A stretch of DNA of 64,000 bases from Scopulibacillus darangshiensis (GTDB lineage: Bacteria; Bacillota; Bacilli; Bacillales; Sporolactobacillaceae), in contig NZ_SLXK01000022.1 of assembly GCF_004341035.1 (NCBI RefSeq), forward strand, positions 1 through 64,000, in the 5' to 3' direction. Below the pieces are notes generated by a model. It made no database searches, was not told the origin of the DNA, and worked only from the letters and a program-made list of their open reading frames with translations. Shown here piece by piece: positions 8,555 to 16,513 of this stretch; the stretch's first letter is position 1; each line of letters begins with the position of its first letter. A program made the translations under genes and the position numbers.

Positions 8555-9085
8555 TTAATTCACAGCCCTTTTTCGGAAAAATAATAAAGCACCTAAGAAT
8601 GCAATTATCGCACCAACCAGAATCATGGTCGGATAATGAGTAGCTGTATTAGGCAGACTGCCTCCTTCATCGTTATCGGAGGAAGTGCTTGAGCTATCTG
8701 TGTTACTTTTATCATCGCTTGTGTTTGCTGCAGTTTTATCTGATGTGTTGTCTTTTGAAGTTGTTGCCTTGTCGTCGGAAGTTGATGCTTTATCATCCTT
8801 ATCAGACTTATCAGCCTTTTTAGATGCTAGGAATGCATTATACTCATCTTTTGACACTTCACAAGGAATGCCATCGTCTACTTTGTTTCCCCAGCCATCA
8901 AGTCTCTCAGGATCATTTTCAGCAGTATAATGATGTGAATACCAATATTCCATAACTGCCTTGTGGTCACCAGAAAAATCTTTACAATCTTTGTCCCCTG
9001 CAGCATCAGCTGTATTGATATTATTAAACATAACGAATGTCAAAAAGGCAAGGCTTAATAGACTGGTTAAAAACTTTTTAGCCAT
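8555..9085 (-). CDS. LPNTA-anchored Excalibur-domain cell wall protein (sortase substrate)
   Basis: A 176-residue precursor. Residues 1-29 form a signal peptide ending near ADAAG. Residues 31-77 form an Excalibur-like domain with C34 and C75 and the acidic DDGIPCE end. Residues 86-142 are a disordered Ser/Asp/Lys/Thr wall-spanning linker. The C-terminus is a complete sorting signal: LPNTA (144-148), a hydrophobic stretch, and the basic tail RKRAVN. The start ATG follows GGGGAG. Adjacent to the class D sortase, whose natural substrate it should be. The domain resembles that in the YHYH protein two genes downstream. It may be involved in calcium binding or extracellular nuclease-like functions, but no catalytic motif is seen. 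Confidence 0.88.
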   Translation of the reverse strand: MAKKFLTSLLSLAFLTFVMFNNINTADAAGDKDCKDFSGDHKAVMEYWYSHHYTAENDPERLDGWGNKVDDGIPCEVSKDEYNAFLASKKADKSDKDDKASTSDDKATTSKDNTSDKTAANTSDDKSNTDSSSTSSDNDEGGSLPNTATHYPTMILVGAIIAFLGALLFFRKRAVN

Positions 9086-9486
9086 TTCGTCAAATCTCCC
9101 CTATTATCTTCACATTTCCATTCCATATTACAAATATTACGTATTAATTACAATTACAACAACATACTTTTTTCCTATTTTTTCTTGTTTCTTGAAATTA
9201 ATATAGAATTTTGTGAATATGGCATAAAAAGATTGCCCTATTTTCCTGTGCAAGGATAGTCATAACATTTGATGGTGTTAATCCGCTTAATTACACCACT
9301 AACGCTGTTTGATCAATGACTAAAATCGTCTAAGATAATACTTCTATAAATCCTAGTCTTTCGCCCTTAGATCAGTACGCAAAAAATAAATTTTCGCAAT
9401 ATGTAAATATATACCTCTTTATGGTCTGTAGACTGTGTTCAGTTCCTTTCAGAAAATGGATAATGTTGCTAAAAAGGAGCAGGACT
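9086..9486. other. Intergenic region between the sortase substrate and the XRE regulator
   Basis: AT-rich 400-bp divergent intergenic region without a convincing gene. It should hold the promoters of the sortase operon (minus) and the XRE gene (plus). One imperfect dyad is listed separately. Confidence 0.5.
9273..9298. promoter_or_regulatory. Imperfect dyad, possible operator
   Basis: TGGTGTTAAT and ATTACACCA-type arms flank a short centre, with about 8 of 10 positions symmetrical. It sits between the divergent sortase operon and the XRE regulator gene, where an operator for that regulator would be expected. No other support. Confidence 0.25.
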
Positions 9487-9753
9487 TTGGACACAGGAGA
9501 GCAACGATTAAGACAAGCTATTGGAAAAACGATTAGGGCAAGGCGATTAATGAAGAACTTAACAATAGAAAGACTTGCAGACCGCTCAAACGTGGATGAT
9601 AAATATTTAAGCGAGCTTGAGCGAGGCAAGAAGAACATCACTCTGAAAACCCTTTTCAAACTTGCCGCCGGTCTCGATTTGGATAATCCTAGTGAACTTC
9701 TGGACGATGCCAAACGGGAAGCTTATCCCCACATGAGGAATGAGAGGAACTAA
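9487..9753 (+). CDS. Small XRE-family helix-turn-helix regulator
   Basis: An 88-residue DNA-binding protein consisting of essentially one XRE-type HTH: GKTIRARRLMKNLTIERLADRSNVDDKYLSELERGKKNITLKTLFKLAAGL. Helix 2 and recognition helix 3 align well with lambda repressor-like domains. TTG at 9487 is chosen because AAAGGAGC lies about eight bases upstream; the longer reading from 9421 has no ribosome binding site and a non-conserved extension. It is divergent from the sortase operon and may control it, which is inference from position only. Confidence 0.75.
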   Translation: MDTGEQRLRQAIGKTIRARRLMKNLTIERLADRSNVDDKYLSELERGKKNITLKTLFKLAAGLDLDNPSELLDDAKREAYPHMRNERN

Positions 9754-10103
9754 AGCCTTTCCTCTTCTTCCCTTTCCCAACATCACGCCGATGCAAGAAA
9801 CCAATAGCCATCACAATCCCAAGCGTGTCAATACCCATGTCAAGTATTCGCCCATTTCGGTAAACACGGCGAATAGGATGGAAATTCCGACCTTTTGGTT
9901 TGTTGAAAAGTGTTTTTTAATATGACCTTGGTAACAGAGTTCTTAGTGTCAGGCAATACAATTTCATCAAAAATATAACCCCCAGCTAGGACAATTGTGA
10001 CAACGGCATTGCCCTCATAATTCGGGTAGCCACAACCTGCAAAGGCGGAAACAACAACCACAATCACCTCAACACCAATATTCACTTGAAAACTCAACAG
10101 TAT
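9754..10103. other. Intergenic region without a supported gene
   Basis: About 350 bp between the XRE gene and the terminator of the catabolic operon. A minus-strand frame of 85 codons (9840-10097) has a hydrophobic start but no ribosome binding site and no family I recognise. I do not call it. Confidence 0.5.
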
Positions 10104-10147
10104 TAAAAAAACCCACTAAGCCGGATATAGTCCGGCTCAATAGGTTT
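10104..10147 (-). terminator. Rho-independent terminator of the sigma-54 catabolic operon
   Basis: Perfect AGCCGGA/TCCGGCT stem (10119-10125 with 10131-10137) extended by outer AAACC/GGTTT pairing. On the minus strand it is followed by seven T residues. It lies about 40 bp after the symporter stop. Confidence 0.85.
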
Positions 10148-10185
10148 ACTTCGGGTGGCCTTATACTTTGAAAGTCATTAACAAA

Positions 10186-11598
10186 TCAGACATTAAATTG
10201 ATCTTCCGAGTTGTATGCCGAAGGAGCAGTGGGGACTCCTCTATTTAACTCTATTCTATTAACTATTACGAAGGTTACAAGACTGGCAATACATCCGGCA
10301 ATTACTGCCATGATTCCGAATGGTTCTTTAGCTAATTGCCATCCAAGCCCCACGATCGTTCCGAAAACAATAGAGTACAAACCCGCTTTTGGCGTAACCT
10401 TATCCCATAGCAGCCCCAGTAGATAAGCAGCAAATGGGCCAGTCGAACGAAGCGTAAACGCAAAAACAAGTAATGGAATAATTTGTTGACTAAATAATGA
10501 AATTCCGATTGCCAATATACCAGATAACACAACTATTAATTTACTTAATTTAAGCTCTTTATCAGGATTAACCGGCCTCTTTAAAACTGTACTATGAATA
10601 TCTTTGACATAGACACTTGCAACAGCAAGTAAATTTCCTGAAGCACTGGACAATGTAGCTGAAATAACTCCGGAAAGAAGAATACCGGAAATAAGTGGTG
10701 GTAATAGTTTGACAGAAACAGTAGCTAAGGCATCATTTGCGTTTATAGCGGGGAACACTGATAAAGCAATTAAACCTAAAACAGCAGGGATGAATGCATA
10801 TAATGTCATAAGGATGCCGCATAATAGGGAACCTGCAACAGCCACCTTCTGATTCTTAGCAGAATAATAACGCTGTACCGCTTCCTGTCCTGTTGAAAAG
10901 GTCATAAAATACATTAATGTCAACCCAATAATGGTCCCCCATCCAATCTTTGTGAAGCCCAACTGTTCTTTAGGAATATTCGAAAATACAGTATCAACTC
11001 CTCCCGCATTGTGGAAGGCAAACGGGACCGCAATAGCAAAGCCAATAACGATGATAAAAAATTGAACAAAGTCAGTAAGGGTGACACTCCACATTCCGCC
11101 CAGATAGGTGTAAAATACAACGCCCAAACCAACTATTAAAATAGCCCAAGTTAAATCAAAGCCCGTTAAAATATGAACAATGGAGGCGGTTGCAGTAATT
11201 TGGACAGCAGCTAGAGCAATAGATGCTATGAAAGATAAGAAACTAGAAATGGCATAACTGCCTTTACCATATCTCCTTCCAATTATTTCTGGCACTGTTG
11301 TAGCCATTGCTTTACGCATATACGGAGCAACAAAGGCTACTAGCAAAATACCAACTCCAGCCGCTACAACATACCAGCCAGCGGAAAGGCCCCAATCTCC
11401 GTATGCTTTAGACGCAACGCCGACTGAGCTACCGCCTCCAATCTCAGTGGCTGCCAGTGTCCCCGCTAGCATTATTGGACCTAAGCGACGGCCAGCGAGA
11501 TGATAATCATTGCTATCTTTGATCTTAGTTTTTGCATATAAACCAATTCCAATCATGGCAGCCATATAAACAATAATAATTGTCCAAATAATCCCCAT
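10186..11598 (-). CDS. Sodium:solute symporter (SSS/SLC5 family)
   Basis: A 470-residue integral membrane protein with about 13 hydrophobic segments and SSS-family features. These are the N-terminal YHLAGRRLGPIMLAGTLAATEIGGGSSVGVA segment, the central TYLGGMWSVTLTDFVQFFI signature and the GILLSGVISATLSSASGNLLAVASVYVKDI region. It should import a small organic solute with Na+. It is the last gene of the minus-strand operon that carries the N-acyl-D-amino-acid deacylase, a peptidase-like hydrolase and diaminopropionate ammonia-lyase, so the likely substrate is an amino acid derivative or dipeptide used by those enzymes. The start ATG follows AAGGAGG. A hairpin in the 150-bp spacer upstream may adjust its expression. 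Confidence 0.85.
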   Translation of the reverse strand: MGIIWTIIIVYMAAMIGIGLYAKTKIKDSNDYHLAGRRLGPIMLAGTLAATEIGGGSSVGVASKAYGDWGLSAGWYVVAAGVGILLVAFVAPYMRKAMATTVPEIIGRRYGKGSYAISSFLSFIASIALAAVQITATASIVHILTGFDLTWAILIVGLGVVFYTYLGGMWSVTLTDFVQFFIIVIGFAIAVPFAFHNAGGVDTVFSNIPKEQLGFTKIGWGTIIGLTLMYFMTFSTGQEAVQRYYSAKNQKVAVAGSLLCGILMTLYAFIPAVLGLIALSVFPAINANDALATVSVKLLPPLISGILLSGVISATLSSASGNLLAVASVYVKDIHSTVLKRPVNPDKELKLSKLIVVLSGILAIGISLFSQQIIPLLVFAFTLRSTGPFAAYLLGLLWDKVTPKAGLYSIVFGTIVGLGWQLAKEPFGIMAVIAGCIASLVTFVIVNRIELNRGVPTAPSAYNSEDQFNV

Positions 11599-11613
11599 AA
11601 ATCATCCTCCTTA

Positions 11614-11635
11614 TTAAGCCAAATAATTGGCTTAA
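11614..11635 (-). promoter_or_regulatory. Perfect inverted repeat just upstream of the symporter ribosome binding site
   Basis: Nine-base arms TTAAGCCAA and TTGGCTTAA flank a four-base loop, located between the deacylase and symporter genes. On the transcribed (minus) strand it ends a few bases before the AAGGAGG site. It could be an mRNA processing or stabilising hairpin, or an operator. It lacks a T-run, so it is not a classical terminator. Confidence 0.4.
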
Positions 11636-11751
11636 ATGGTTAGAGACCAATTGATAGCTTACTCCCTTGTTAGAGAACCTAATGTTACAATATCCCCTCT
11701 TTGTCTTTGATCTTTACCCATAATCCCCTCCCAATTCGTTTTAAATTAATT

Positions 11752-13365
11752 TTATACTTTCAGTGGCTCAACTTGATAACTTCTTCGGATAACTTCTCCT
11801 GCTGGTTTTCTATAGGCTTCTTTTCCTTGTATAACCACTTCCCCATTCACAATTACCGTATCAATTCCAGCATTAAACTGACGTGGATTTTCAAACGTTG
11901 CGTGATCAATAATTTGATCCGGATCGAATATAACAATATCAGCTGCCAATCCTTCTCTCAAAATCCCTCTATCTTGTAAACCAATAATTCTAGCAGGCTG
12001 AGAGGTCATCCGGCGAATCATACCTTCTAATGGAAGAACTTTTTCCTCTCTTACGTATTTTCCTAGAATACGAGGGAAAGAGCCGTATGCCCTTGGATGT
12101 GGCTCACCACCTAATAAGCCGTCACTTCCGATTGTTCCTGCTGGATGGGCAAGAATGTCTTTGACAGACTTTTCATTCATAACAAAGTCAATCATCCCAA
12201 CGCCATTTTTCTCATGGAGAATTAAATCAAGTGCAACCTCTACACAATTGTCACGTTGATCTAATTCAGCAATTTGTTTAACTGATTTCCCTACACAATA
12301 TTGCTTTGTTTCAGACTCTACCGAAGTAATAATAATTCCATCCCAGCCGGCCCATTTCGACATGCTGTCCCATCCCTTGAATCCAGTTGCCATCTCTCGC
12401 ATCATTTTTTCCTTAAGTTCACTGTCCTCCAAACGTTGCAACAGCTGATCCGTACCGCCAGCATGCACCCAAGGAGGAAGAATAGCACTCAACATCGTAC
12501 TTCCAGCAGTATATGGGTACTGGTCAAACGTAATTTCAAGCCCTTCTTCACGGGCCTGGTCAATCTTCTTTAATACATCCGGTGTCTTATGCCAGTTATC
12601 TTTTCCACAGTTTTTTAGATGTGAAAAATGGAGATGGGCACCTACCCTTTTCATCATGTCAACAAGTTCTTGCATAGATTCTAAAATCTCATCGCCTTCA
12701 CTTCTTTGATGGATAACAAGAGGTACCCCATACTCCGCGATGACTTCACATAAGGCTTCCAATTCTTTCATTTCAGCAAAACAGCACGGCGGGTAAATTA
12801 ATCCCGTCGATAAACCAACGGCTCCCTCGTCAAGTGAACGGCGGAGAACATGCTGCATTTGCTTAATTTCCTCATCGGTAGCAGGTCTGTTATCGAGACC
12901 CATCACTTCCATTCTGATATTCCCATGCGGCGCAAGAACAGCTAAGTTATAACTTGGTTTATTTTCTTCAATTTTATTTAAGTAATCCGAAACGGTTACC
13001 CAATCCCATTCAATTGGAGGGCTTCCGTCTAATCCTGCTAAATTCTTTCTCCAAGTGGACACAAAGTCTTTTGGCAGCGGTGCGGCAGCAATACCATCTT
13101 GACCAAGCAAGTCAGTTGTAATACCCTGACGCACCTTTGCTTCAATCAACGGCTCATCCAGAATCACCAAATCTGAATGGGTATGCATATCAATAAAACC
13201 AGGAGTTACGACTTGATGTTGCACATCAACCTCCTTTTTTGCTTGGCAATTTGTTAATTTGCCTATCTTAGCTATTTTTCCACCTTTTATAGCAAGGTCC
13301 CCGTAATACCATGGAGATCCAGTACCATCAATAATTTTCCCATTCCGAATGATAAGGTCATACAT
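11752..13365 (-). CDS. N-acyl-D-amino-acid deacylase (amidohydrolase superfamily)
   Basis: A 537-residue cytoplasmic metal-dependent hydrolase that removes acyl groups from N-acyl-D-amino acids. The N-terminus has the composite amidohydrolase strand (MYDLIIRNGKIIDGTGSPWYYGDLAI). The metal-binding D-M-H-T-H-S-D motif is at about residues 60-66, with a later LHFSHLK histidine and the conserved GTIGSDG with catalytic Asp near residue 408. The C-terminal segment (AADIVIFDPDQIID...NPRQFNAGIDTVIVNGEVV) returns to the beta-sandwich typical of D-aminoacylase. It overlaps the preceding hydrolase gene by 8 bp, so the two are translationally coupled. Specificity (neutral, Asp or Glu type) cannot be read from sequence alone. 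Confidence 0.85.
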   Translation of the reverse strand: MYDLIIRNGKIIDGTGSPWYYGDLAIKGGKIAKIGKLTNCQAKKEVDVQHQVVTPGFIDMHTHSDLVILDEPLIEAKVRQGITTDLLGQDGIAAAPLPKDFVSTWRKNLAGLDGSPPIEWDWVTVSDYLNKIEENKPSYNLAVLAPHGNIRMEVMGLDNRPATDEEIKQMQHVLRRSLDEGAVGLSTGLIYPPCCFAEMKELEALCEVIAEYGVPLVIHQRSEGDEILESMQELVDMMKRVGAHLHFSHLKNCGKDNWHKTPDVLKKIDQAREEGLEITFDQYPYTAGSTMLSAILPPWVHAGGTDQLLQRLEDSELKEKMMREMATGFKGWDSMSKWAGWDGIIITSVESETKQYCVGKSVKQIAELDQRDNCVEVALDLILHEKNGVGMIDFVMNEKSVKDILAHPAGTIGSDGLLGGEPHPRAYGSFPRILGKYVREEKVLPLEGMIRRMTSQPARIIGLQDRGILREGLAADIVIFDPDQIIDHATFENPRQFNAGIDTVIVNGEVVIQGKEAYRKPAGEVIRRSYQVEPLKV

Positions 13366-14578
13366 TTTTAATCGTCTCCTCTTTTTTTGATTGAATAGAT
13401 GTTAACGCTCTCATAATTCCCGTATATCCTTCTGTTGCTTTCACTATTTGTTCGATCTCGATGTACTCATCATCCACATGGGCTTGAGATTCTAACGAAG
13501 GGCCAAATCCAATTGTTGGAATGTTGGCTTCACCAGCAAAATGGCTTCCATTTGTACAGAAGGAATAATGGGATAGCTCTGTTTGAAGTCCAATAGCAGA
13601 CAATTCCTTTAATGGAAGCTGAACGAAATCCTTTTCATCCTCATATAACCAGCCTGGGAAAAATCGTTCGCCACTGATCAGAGCTCCTGTATAACAGTGT
13701 TCCTCACCGTAAGCATATTTAACAGTTGCTTTAAAACTAGGGTCCTCAGATTGAAGCTTGTCAATTAATTGCTGAATTGTCGCTAATACAGATTCTTTGG
13801 TTTCTCCAACTAACAAACGGCGGTCAAAAGTAGCCGTACATAATGACGGAACAACGGAAGCACCAGGATAAGGTGATGATTTAATATCTGTTAACTCAAG
13901 AATTCCTTTTCCCAAAGTCTCATCTTCTGCTACAGGTAATTCTCGAATTTTTGCAATCAGTTTCACCATCTGATAAACAGCATTATTTCCTTTTTCGGGA
14001 TTAGAGGAATGAGCTGGTTTTCCAATCGTTTCAACGACGATTTCCGCACGGCCTCGTTGGCCGCGATTTAATTTTAAATGGGTTGCTTCACCAATCACGA
14101 CATAATCCGGATGAATAATTTCGCTTATTCTTCTTGTAGAAACGCCTTCAAAGCACTCTTCATGAACACTGCATGAAACAATCACTTTACCAGGAAACGA
14201 TTTGTCAGTATCCTCCGCAAAATTCACTGCGGCAGCAATCATAGCACTGACTGCGCCCTTCATATCAGAGGTTCCACGCCCATATATTTTTCCATCCTTG
14301 ATTTCCCCTGAATATGGATCTACAGTCCACCGCTCCTCAGTAACCGGAACTGTATCAATATGACCGTCAAGCAATACAGTCGGCCCTTCATTCTTCCCTT
14401 TCATCACCAGCATCACATTTCCAAGTTCATCCACAATAACATCATCAAAGCCGTTTTGCTCTGCATGGCTTTTAATTTCCTTTGCCACTAAATTTTCTTC
14501 ACCTGAATAGCTTTTCAATCTTACTAATGTCTGACAAAGATTAACCACTTTTTGTTTTCTTTCTTCTGACAACATCAT
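13358..14578 (-). CDS. YgeY-like M20 family hydrolase (ArgE/DapE type)
   Basis: A 406-residue zinc-dependent M20 peptidase/deacylase. Visible motifs are VLLDGHIDTVPV (metal His and Asp), GRGTSDMKGAVSAMI (bridging Asp), SCSVHEECFEG (catalytic and metal Glu) and a C-terminal TNGSHFAGEANIPTIGFGPS with the final metal His. It resembles YgeY, which in E. coli is encoded beside diaminopropionate ammonia-lyase (YgeX). The same pairing here supports a role in releasing an amino acid from a conjugate. Two adjacent ATGs follow AAGGGGGA; the first is used. Its 3' end overlaps the deacylase gene. Actual substrate unknown. Confidence 0.82.
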   Translation of the reverse strand: MMLSEERKQKVVNLCQTLVRLKSYSGEENLVAKEIKSHAEQNGFDDVIVDELGNVMLVMKGKNEGPTVLLDGHIDTVPVTEERWTVDPYSGEIKDGKIYGRGTSDMKGAVSAMIAAAVNFAEDTDKSFPGKVIVSCSVHEECFEGVSTRRISEIIHPDYVVIGEATHLKLNRGQRGRAEIVVETIGKPAHSSNPEKGNNAVYQMVKLIAKIRELPVAEDETLGKGILELTDIKSSPYPGASVVPSLCTATFDRRLLVGETKESVLATIQQLIDKLQSEDPSFKATVKYAYGEEHCYTGALISGERFFPGWLYEDEKDFVQLPLKELSAIGLQTELSHYSFCTNGSHFAGEANIPTIGFGPSLESQAHVDDEYIEIEQIVKATEGYTGIMRALTSIQSKKEETIKNV

Positions 14579-14678
14579 TTCTTCCCCCTTGCCATTATGA
14601 TTAATTTAAAGAAAAGAGCAGTTCTTTGCTTTCAACTTTCTAATAGAAAGAAGCAGAAGAGCCGCCCCGCACCACTCC

Positions 14679-15908
14679 TTATTTAAGTGGGCAGCTTCCC
14701 TCCCAAACCACCTTTCTGTAATGCACCGGATCAGTATCTCCTTCTGTACTTATGAGCAGGATTCGGGATTCGGAATCCAGTGATAACTCCACACATACTT
14801 TCTGATTTTCTTTAAACTTTCGTAAATAATAGAGTAAGCCAAGTGGTGCTGAACCTGATTCACCCGAGACTACATGAGGGTCATCCTTCATTGGACTTCC
14901 ATAAATTCTCATCCCTAAAGCTGCTATGCTGTCATCGCATGAAAAGGCGGCTTTTGCATATTGCTTTAAAATCCGAAAAGCTCTAGTATTTGGTTCGCCG
15001 CACGCAAGACCTGCCATAATCGTATCCATCATTCCTGTAACAGTTTCCCGTTTACCTTCTTTATTAGCAAATGACTTATAGTAGCAATCAGCTTGATCAG
15101 GCTCGACAACCACTACAATAGGAGGATTCCCTTGATAATGTTGTACCATATATGCAGTAATTGCAGCTGCGAACGAACCAACTCCGGCCTGAAGAAAGAT
15201 GTGCGTCGGCTGTTCCCCTCCATCTCTCAGGAGCTGCTCAACAATTTCTTTCCCCATGGAGGCATATCCCTGCATAATCCAAAGCGGAATATGATCATAA
15301 CCTTTCCAAGCCGTATCTTGAACCATAATCCAGCCGTTTTCGGTTGCGACGTCCGCGCACATTCTGACAGCATCGTCATAATTTAATTCAGTAATATGAG
15401 CTACGGCACCTTCATTTCGAATGGCTTCAAGGCGAACCCTTGCGGAGCCCTTTGGCATATAGATAACCGACCGATGACCAAGTTCTCTTGCTGCCCAGGC
15501 TACTCCTCTGCCATGATTTCCATCCGTCGCGGAAATAAAGGTCAATTCACCTAACTCTTCTTTTACTCTTGGAGATTGTAATTCTTGAAATGAAAGCTCC
15601 TCTATTTTCTTGCCTAATCTGTCAGCAAGGTATTTACCGACTGCATAGATTCCACCCATCACCTTAAAGGCATTAAGCCCAAATCGGTATGATTCATCCT
15701 TCACTCTTATATCAGCAACATCTAAATACTCAGCAAGATTCTTCAGGTGGGATAATGGTGTTTCGGAGTAGTCATTATGCGTTTTTTGGAAATCATAAAC
15801 ACCTTTAATCTTCTTTTCTTGAAAAAAATGCAATTCCTGATCGTTATATACAGGGTCATAAAATACATTTTTGACCCATTTAATATCCGACTTAATAGTA
15901 TTCTGCAT
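14679..15908 (-). CDS. dpaL: Diaminopropionate ammonia-lyase
   Basis: A 409-residue PLP enzyme (fold type II) that converts 2,3-diaminopropionate to pyruvate and two ammonia. The PLP lysine is K82 in RFGLNAFKVMGG, the same motif as E. coli YgeX. Further matches are SATDGNHGRGVAWAARELG, the glycine loop QAGVGSFAAAITAY, and SGESGSAPLGLLYY near the C-terminus. Length is normal for the family (about 400). It starts 10 bp after ridA. RidA proteins remove the reactive enamine/imine intermediates made by such PLP lyases, so this adjacency is functionally coherent. Expression is predicted from the sigma-54 promoter upstream of ridA. Confidence 0.92.
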   Translation of the reverse strand: MQNTIKSDIKWVKNVFYDPVYNDQELHFFQEKKIKGVYDFQKTHNDYSETPLSHLKNLAEYLDVADIRVKDESYRFGLNAFKVMGGIYAVGKYLADRLGKKIEELSFQELQSPRVKEELGELTFISATDGNHGRGVAWAARELGHRSVIYMPKGSARVRLEAIRNEGAVAHITELNYDDAVRMCADVATENGWIMVQDTAWKGYDHIPLWIMQGYASMGKEIVEQLLRDGGEQPTHIFLQAGVGSFAAAITAYMVQHYQGNPPIVVVVEPDQADCYYKSFANKEGKRETVTGMMDTIMAGLACGEPNTRAFRILKQYAKAAFSCDDSIAALGMRIYGSPMKDDPHVVSGESGSAPLGLLYYLRKFKENQKVCVELSLDSESRILLISTEGDTDPVHYRKVVWEGSCPLK

Positions 15909-15918
15909 GATTGGCCCC

Positions 15919-16299
15919 CTATTTTTTTATAGCTATTACCTCTATTTCTATTAGCGCACCTTTCGGTATCGCTGCTACCTCAACACAGCTTCTTGCCGGT
16001 TTATGAGTTGTAAAATACGAACCATATACTTCGTTTACACTTTGAAAGGTTTCAATTGAATCAAGGAAAATGGTCGTCTTTACAACATCCTCCAACCTAA
16101 GATGTAATTCAGATAATAAGCCGGAAATATTCTTCATAATCTGGTTTGTTTGCTCCGCGGCATTAAGACCTACGATTTCTTCTGTTTCACGATCTAATGG
16201 CAGCATCCCTGATAAAAAAACGAATTCGTTTGCAATAACAACTTGAGAATAGGGGCCAACTGCAGCTGGTGCTTTATTTGATTGGATTTGCTGTATCAT
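15919..16299 (-). CDS. ridA: RidA family enamine/imine deaminase
   Basis: A 126-residue trimeric RidA/YjgF protein. Family marks are NKAPAAVGPYSQ near the N-terminus, FLSGMLPLD, and KPARSCVEVAAIPKGALIEIEVIA, which contains the conserved catalytic Arg and terminal Glu. It hydrolyses 2-aminoacrylate-type intermediates, here presumably those released by the next gene (diaminopropionate ammonia-lyase). It is the first gene of the operon. Its start lies about 27 bp downstream of the predicted transcription start from the sigma-54 promoter and is preceded by AAAGGGAGGAA. Confidence 0.92.
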   Translation of the reverse strand: MIQQIQSNKAPAAVGPYSQVVIANEFVFLSGMLPLDRETEEIVGLNAAEQTNQIMKNISGLLSELHLRLEDVVKTTIFLDSIETFQSVNEVYGSYFTTHKPARSCVEVAAIPKGALIEIEVIAIKK

Positions 16300-16336
16300 T
16301 TCGTCATTCCTCCCTTTGGCTTATACATATAAATAA

Positions 16337-16352
16337 TGCAATATTCATGCCA
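16337..16352 (-). promoter_or_regulatory. Sigma-54 (-24/-12) promoter of the ridA-dpaL operon
   Basis: Read on the minus strand the site is TGGCATGAATATTGCA. This carries the -24 GG and -12 GC elements with correct spacing and a near-perfect match to the TGGCAC-N5-TTGCA type consensus. It lies 38 bp upstream of the ridA start codon, and the neighbouring upstream gene encodes a sigma-54 activator. Confidence 0.9.
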
Positions 16353-16406
16353 AAGTGATGAACCTTAAATTAGAGCGTTTTTTTAAAACAAGGAGAGACC
16401 ATTTTT

Positions 16407-16421
16407 GTATCAATTTGATAC
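16407..16421. promoter_or_regulatory. Palindromic upstream activator site 1
   Basis: Perfect 15-bp palindrome GTATCAATTTGATAC, about 55 bp upstream of the -24 element. Its half-site (TTTGATAC) recurs in the larger inverted repeat at 16471-16513 and upstream of the activator gene near 18319-18326. This is the arrangement expected for enhancer sites of a Fis-type sigma-54 activator. Confidence 0.7.
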
Positions 16422-16470
16422 TTAACCAGCACAATAATTTAAATAATCAGATCAATGCTGATAAAAAATC

Positions 16471-16513
16471 AAAAAGTATCAAATTGAGATTAAGTCTCAA
16501 TTTGATACTTTTT
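16471..16513. promoter_or_regulatory. Perfect 19-bp inverted repeat: activator site 2 and probable terminator
   Basis: The arms at 16471-16489 and 16495-16513 are perfectly complementary with a 5-base loop. They contain the same GTATCAAATTGA/TCAATTTGATAC core as site 1. The repeat spans the stop codon of the activator gene. On the minus strand the second arm ends in T5 followed by GATTTTTT, so it can also act as an intrinsic terminator for that gene. It lies about 120-160 bp upstream of the sigma-54 promoter, a normal enhancer distance. Confidence 0.7.

Noticed and set aside
9840-10097. 85-codon minus-strand frame with a hydrophobic N-terminus
   Set aside because: No ribosome binding site, no recognisable family and a poor ending; judged chance.
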